DNA from: Candidatus Firestoneibacteriota bacterium
GTDB taxonomy: Bacteria > Oederibacteriota > JAAXVQ01 > JAUVAV01
Reading direction: 5' to 3'
Assembly: GCA_030635415.1 (NCBI GenBank)
Contig: DAOVYW010000001.1
Coordinates: 1-34,078 of the forward strand
Length of the DNA stretch: 34,078 nt
The translations under genes and the position numbers were made by a program. Shown one piece after another: positions 30,825 through 34,078 of this stretch. The notes below the pieces were generated by a model, which made no database searches, was not told where the DNA came from, and saw nothing but the letters and a program-made list of their open reading frames with translations. Every line of letters begins with the position of its first letter. The stretch's first letter is position 1.

Positions 30825-31088
30825 ATGAAATTAAAAAATTATATGGAAACTGCGGTACAAAATGGATTGGATGAATTATTAAAAACCAGAGAGGATGTTT
30901 GCAAGTGCAGCCGTTGCCGCCTGGACATAATAGCCTATACACTGAATAATTTGCCAGCCAAGTATGTTGTGACGGACAAGGGGCATACCTATACCCGGGT
31001 GGCGGAAATGACACAGCAATTTAATGCCGATGTAGTTGTAGCGCTTACCAGAGCAATCCGGCGCGTGGCCAAAAAGCCTCGTCACTAG
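30825..31088 (+). CDS. late competence development ComFB-family protein
   Basis: An 87-residue cytoplasmic protein matching the ComFB family. The N-terminal helix NYMETAVQNGLDELLK is followed by the cysteine cluster C26-x-C28-x2-C31 (CKCSRCRLDIIAYTLNNLPAKYV), which is the family hallmark and may bind zinc, then VTDKG and a C-terminal helix. The family is named from the B. subtilis comF operon, although ComFB is not required for uptake there. Recent work links ComFB-type proteins to cyclic dinucleotide binding, which I cite from memory as tentative. GGGGGGAGG gives a strong start. It lies downstream of the receiver gene with its own candidate promoter and structured leader. Confidence 0.88.
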   Translation: MKLKNYMETAVQNGLDELLKTREDVCKCSRCRLDIIAYTLNNLPAKYVVTDKGHTYTRVAEMTQQFNADVVVALTRAIRRVAKKPRH

Positions 31089-31128
31089 GAGTTTGAGCAT
31101 TTAGTCATAGACTAATTGCTCAAACTCC
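31088..31128 (+). terminator. long hairpin at the end of the comFB-like gene
   Basis: GGAGTTTGAGCATTTAGTC and GACTAATTGCTCAAACTCC pair over 19 bases with one mismatch and a 3-base loop, beginning at the last base of the stop codon. No T-tract follows directly. Confidence 0.5.
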
Positions 31129-31152
31129 AGAGCGATTTAAAATTGACCAATA

Positions 31153-31194
31153 GAGCAATAAAAAAATCCAATGGCGGTCTCTTTTTTATTGTTC
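31153..31194. terminator. A-tract/T-tract hairpin, possibly bidirectional terminator
   Basis: GAGCAATAAAAAA (31153-31165) pairs with TTTTTTATTGTTC (31182-31194) with one mismatch. The stem carries A-runs on one side and T-runs on the other. GAGCAATT-like words recur from 31089 to 31204, so this may be a repeat element. Confidence 0.45.
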
Positions 31195-31254
31195 AATTGC
31201 TCAGGCTCCTGAATTAATTAGTCTTTATAAAAAATAATTACTGAAAGGTTATGG

Positions 31255-32565
31255 ATGTTTAAAAAGATATTCTGGATATTAGGGCTGTCCTGCTTGGGTA
31301 TTTTTATGGTGGCAATTTGGTTCCAGAATTATTATTTCGTGAGCGAGTTTCCACAGGAGGGGTTGGTTCTGGAGGTGTGGAATAAACCCCCGGCGCGGCA
31401 GGTCAAAGCGCGTAAATTATGGAAGGAGACTTTGCTGCGTTTTGAACAGGAATTTTCTGACATTAAAATCCGGGGCTTAGAACGCAAATTTTCGCCCCAG
31501 GAGTTTATAACCGCCATGGCCGGAGGAAAAGGGCCGGACGTGATGCACATATGGATTGGAGCCCTTCCCGTATTGGCCCGCAAAGGTTTTATTGCTCCGC
31601 TGGATGAATATATTACGGAGTGGGATCAGAAGGACTATATTCCAGAAAGGGTTTGGGAGCCGGCCAGGGTGAATGGGAAAACTTACGGAATTCCCCGGGA
31701 CACCTATTTTACGGTTTTATTTTACCGTAAGGATTTATTTTACCGGGCCGGGCTGAATCCTGAACAGCCGCCCCGCGACTGGGAGGAATTGGTGCGGTAC
31801 GCGAAAATCCTTACACTTCCCGAAAAGGGGCAATACGGCTTTGGCTGGCCGTCCAATACCTGGAATTTTATGGATTTCGTTTGGCAGAACGGTGGAGAAT
31901 TAGTGGCGCGTAACCCGCAGGGCGGTTGGCGGGCCACACTGGATACCGTCCCGGTAGTCGAGACGCTTAAGTTTTTGCGGGACTTGAAATTGAAGCACCA
32001 GGTGCTGCCGCCGAGTGATCTAACCAGTCACGAGGATGTTTCGCAGATGTTTGCGTTGGGGCGTGTGGCCATGATGATGGGAGTGGCCAATCAACTTCCC
32101 ACCCTGATTAATAAATATGGATTGAATTTTAAAGCCGCCGGAATTGCTCCCTTGCCGGCCGGCCCCGCCGGGCTGCGGGCTTCGCATGCCGGCGGAGAAG
32201 TGTATATTATTAATTCCGCCATTTCCCCTGAACGCCGGGCGGCTGCCTGGAAATATATAGAATTTGAGATCTCTCCCGCCAATCAGCTCTGGAAGTGGGT
32301 GCGGATGAAAGAGTTGAAAATGATGGTATTTCCAGGGGCTTTTTCAGCTTCCACCAACCTTTTAAATGTGCCGGGATTCGCCATGGTTAATGAAGAACTT
32401 CAGTTTGTTCGCAATGAGCCGCATATGGAACAATGGATTTTAGTCAAGGACGCTTTGGATAATGGTCCGCTTCAGGCCATTTTCGTAGATAAGGATTTGA
32501 ACCTGGAGAATTATATGCGGGATTTCAATTATAAGATTAACCGGGATTATTTTTCCAAGCCATAA
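31255..32565 (+). CDS. ABC transporter extracellular solute-binding protein, family 1 (sugar type)
   Basis: The 436-residue protein captures a solute, probably a sugar or oligosaccharide, outside the inner membrane. Residues about 5-22 are hydrophobic (IFWILGLSCLGIFMVAIWF) with no clean lipobox, so a membrane anchor or uncleaved signal is likely. The mature part shows the family pattern: LVLEVWNKPPA, FEQEFSDIKI, GPDVMHIWIGALPVLARKGFIAPLDEYI, YGIPRDTYFTVLFYRKDLFYRAGL, and SEVxxMF-like VSQMFALGRVAMMMGVANQLP. AAAGG is seven bases before the ATG. It is followed after 12 bases by the permease gene. The exact sugar cannot be read from the sequence. Confidence 0.92.
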   Translation: MFKKIFWILGLSCLGIFMVAIWFQNYYFVSEFPQEGLVLEVWNKPPARQVKARKLWKETLLRFEQEFSDIKIRGLERKFSPQEFITAMAGGKGPDVMHIWIGALPVLARKGFIAPLDEYITEWDQKDYIPERVWEPARVNGKTYGIPRDTYFTVLFYRKDLFYRAGLNPEQPPRDWEELVRYAKILTLPEKGQYGFGWPSNTWNFMDFVWQNGGELVARNPQGGWRATLDTVPVVETLKFLRDLKLKHQVLPPSDLTSHEDVSQMFALGRVAMMMGVANQLPTLINKYGLNFKAAGIAPLPAGPAGLRASHAGGEVYIINSAISPERRAAAWKYIEFEISPANQLWKWVRMKELKMMVFPGAFSASTNLLNVPGFAMVNEELQFVRNEPHMEQWILVKDALDNGPLQAIFVDKDLNLENYMRDFNYKINRDYFSKP

Positions 32566-32577
32566 GGGAGCTTAGAG

Positions 32578-34078
32578 ATGTCAGCCCAAAGAAGAAAAAG
32601 ACTACCAACGGATTTTTTTGATCGATTGCTGTCCAACCAAACAGATAATCAAATCAATGATCTGCTCACTTCCCTGGTTGATGAACAGATCTCTCCGGCT
32701 TTGGAAACAGTCAAGGAAGAACCGCCGCGCCCGGCTCCGGCGATCACAGGCGTTGGTTATCGAAAAGGTATTCAGCAAGGTAAAATAGAGGAGTCTATTG
32801 TTACCCGGGATGAAGAACTGCAAGAAGAAGTGCCGGCTTTAGACCAGGACTCATCCTGGGAAGAGCTGATTCCCCGAACCAGGCAGATGCGAGCTCAGAA
32901 GATCACGTCTGGCGTCAAGGCGCCTGAGAAGACCGAGCCTGAGAAGACCGAGCCAGTTATTGATTTGCGTGGGCAAAACCAATTGGAAGCTGATACCCGG
33001 ATTTTAAAGGAAAATCCTCTGGCAGAGGAAGAAATCATATCAAAAGTTGTCGGTGCGCCGCCTCCCGGAGTGCATGGCGCTCCTGAAACTCCAGAGATTA
33101 CAGACATTTCCTGGCGGCCGGAAGTCCCCTTGCCGCCGCAAGATGAGGCTTCGCCTGGAGCAGATGAGGCTTCGCCTGGAGCAGATGAGGCTTCTGTGAA
33201 GGTGGAAGATGCTGGGAAGCCGGCACCACCGCAAGCCGCGGCACCACCGCAAGCCGCGGCACCACCGCAAGCCGCGGCACCACCGCAAGCCGCAGCACCA
33301 CCGCAAGCCGCGGCTCCGGCCCGGCCGGAGGATCAGGCCCCAACCGAGCCGGCAACTAAACCATCGGCTGGCCCGGCCCCGGATTTGCTTACGTATAAGG
33401 AAGCCCGGCGCAACCGGATTCAAGCACGCTGGGAAAGACCGCCCCGTAGACCTAAACCTCCCAAGATGGCAAAAGCCGTACCGTCTATTACGGTAAAGCC
33501 TTCCAAACTGGCTTTGCTGGATAACTACCTGGCTCCGGGGAGGGTCAGGGAGCGGCGGAAAATCATGACCAGAATTCACCGGGCCGCGCTGTTCTTTCTT
33601 TTGCCGGCCTTTATAGCTTTTTCTCTTTTTTCATGGTACCCCATGTTAAAGGGTTTGATGCTTTCGTTTCTTGACTACCAACCGGCCGGACAATCGCTTT
33701 TTATCGGAATGGACAATTATGTCCGGGCTTTTCAGGATGAAATGTTTTGGAGGACCTTAGGGCATGCCGCAGGGTTCTGCTTCTTGGCAGTAGGCATAGG
33801 ATTCTGGATTCCCATTATGCTGTCTATATTTATTAACGAGCTTCGCTGGGGAAAGGGTCTGCTGAAATTCCTGTTTTTTCTGCCATTTTTAATGCCTACT
33901 GTACCCGCGGCGATTCTTTGGAAATGGATGATGGATCAAGGGTTTGGACTGCTTAATGCCTTTATGGCCCTACTGGGGGCGGCGGATCCGCATATCGGCT
34001 GGCTGACCAATCCCAAGCTGGCGCTGTTCTCGCTCGTGCTGCTATATATTTGGAAAAACACCGGGTGGGCGGTTTTAA
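32578..34078 (+). CDS. CUT1-type sugar ABC transporter permease with a 334-residue N-terminal extension (3' end missing)
   Basis: The open frame begins MSAQRRKRLPTDFFDRLLSN and runs 500 codons to the window edge, where it is truncated. Residues 336 onward are an inner-membrane permease of the MalF/UgpA type: a first membrane helix (AALFFLLPAFIAFSLFSWYP), then YVRAFQDEMFWRTLGHAAGF, FINELRWGKGLLKFLFFLPF and WKWMMDQGFGLLNAFM. The EAA loop that meets the ATPase would lie beyond the edge. Residues 1-335 are cytoplasmic, charged and low-complexity, with in-frame repeats (EKTEP x2, DEASPGA x2-3, APPQAA x5). CUT1 permeases normally have only a few tens of residues here. AGGGAG precedes the ATG, 12 bases after the binding-protein gene. 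Confidence 0.88.
   Translation, partial: MSAQRRKRLPTDFFDRLLSNQTDNQINDLLTSLVDEQISPALETVKEEPPRPAPAITGVGYRKGIQQGKIEESIVTRDEELQEEVPALDQDSSWEELIPRTRQMRAQKITSGVKAPEKTEPEKTEPVIDLRGQNQLEADTRILKENPLAEEEIISKVVGAPPPGVHGAPETPEITDISWRPEVPLPPQDEASPGADEASPGADEASVKVEDAGKPAPPQAAAPPQAAAPPQAAAPPQAAAPPQAAAPARPEDQAPTEPATKPSAGPAPDLLTYKEARRNRIQARWERPPRRPKPPKMAKAVPSITVKPSKLALLDNYLAPGRVRERRKIMTRIHRAALFFLLPAFIAFSLFSWYPMLKGLMLSFLDYQPAGQSLFIGMDNYVRAFQDEMFWRTLGHAAGFCFLAVGIGFWIPIMLSIFINELRWGKGLLKFLFFLPFLMPTVPAAILWKWMMDQGFGLLNAFMALLGAADPHIGWLTNPKLALFSLVLLYIWKNTGWAVL
32923..32952 (+). repeat. in-gene tandem repeat, 15 bases x2 (PEKTE)
   Basis: CCTGAGAAGACCGAG occurs twice in tandem and exactly (32923-32937, 32938-32952), coding for PEKTE in the permease extension. 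Confidence 0.9.
33142..33194 (+). repeat. in-gene tandem repeat, 21 bases x2.5 (DEASPGA)
   Basis: GATGAGGCTTCGCCTGGAGC plus A repeats exactly twice (33142-33162, 33163-33183), with a third partial unit to 33194. Codes for DEASPGA. Confidence 0.9.
33223..33312 (+). repeat. in-gene tandem repeat, 18 bases x5 (APPQAA)
   Basis: GCACCACCGCAAGCCGCG occurs five times in a row. Only the fourth unit differs (last base G to A). Codes for APPQAA in the permease extension. The near-perfect identity suggests recent expansion by slippage. Confidence 0.95.

Noticed and set aside
33223..33312. Tandem 18-base units as a CRISPR-like array
   Set aside because: There are no spacers, the units are in frame with the permease and code for APPQAA.
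33040..33579. Minus-strand Arg/Leu/Trp-rich open frames opposite the permease extension
   Set aside because: They mirror the repeats of the real gene and have no ribosome binding site or family features.

Overview
The window looks like chromosome from a diderm (Gram-negative-type) bacterium. It carries a TonB-dependent receptor, an ExbB-ExbD-ExbD-TonB energiser operon, an alpha-2-macroglobulin lipoprotein followed by penicillin-binding protein 1C, and several proteins with signal or lipoprotein peptides. L27 begins directly with AHKKG, without the N-terminal pre-sequence seen in Firmicutes. I could not place the organism further. The mix of genes and the many short palindromic repeats resemble genomes of uncultivated candidate lineages, but that is an impression. 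Base composition is uneven: bases 541-660 are about 25% G+C by count, while 25861-25920 are about 72%.

Layout. 1-1350: a probable gene remnant running off the left edge, then an AT-rich gene for a secreted BACON-like protein. 1351-3507: a 36-bp-armed palindromic repeat, then a minus-strand pair (Prx6-type peroxiredoxin and a secreted protein of unknown function). 3820-6898: a DEAD-box RNA helicase with a DbpA-type RNA-binding domain and a PP-loop protein of the N-acetyl sugar amidotransferase type. 7009-9378: the TonB-dependent receptor. 9647-12318: a translationally coupled minus-strand pair, an exported M23 peptidase fused to a class I glutamine amidotransferase, followed by a HEAT-like protein. 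12696-20657: the alpha-2-macroglobulin and PBP1C operon, with a clear promoter. 20725-21684: a lipoprotein of unknown function. 22137-24260: exbB-exbD-exbD-tonB. 24586-29962: rplU-rpmA-obgE-proB-proA-nadD behind a strong sigma70-type promoter. 30133-31088: a stand-alone receiver protein and a ComFB-family protein whose leader has a riboswitch-like fold. 31255-34078: a sugar ABC transporter binding protein and a permease with a 334-residue cytoplasmic extension, cut by the window edge.

How the genes may work together. The region from 9.6 to 20.7 kb centres on the cell envelope: a putative two-activity peptidoglycan enzyme stands divergently from a protease-trapping lipoprotein and a peptidoglycan synthase. 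The Exb/TonB operon probably powers the receptor 13 kb away. The housekeeping block is the common L21-L27-Obg-proline-NadD cluster, but nadD is not followed by rsfS.

Most unusual items: the M23-glutamine amidotransferase fusion, the repeat-rich N-terminal extension of the ABC permease, the structured leader before comFB, and two families of intergenic palindromic repeats, one with an inside-out copy. No tRNA, rRNA or CRISPR array was seen. I did not find a complete new defence or mobile system.
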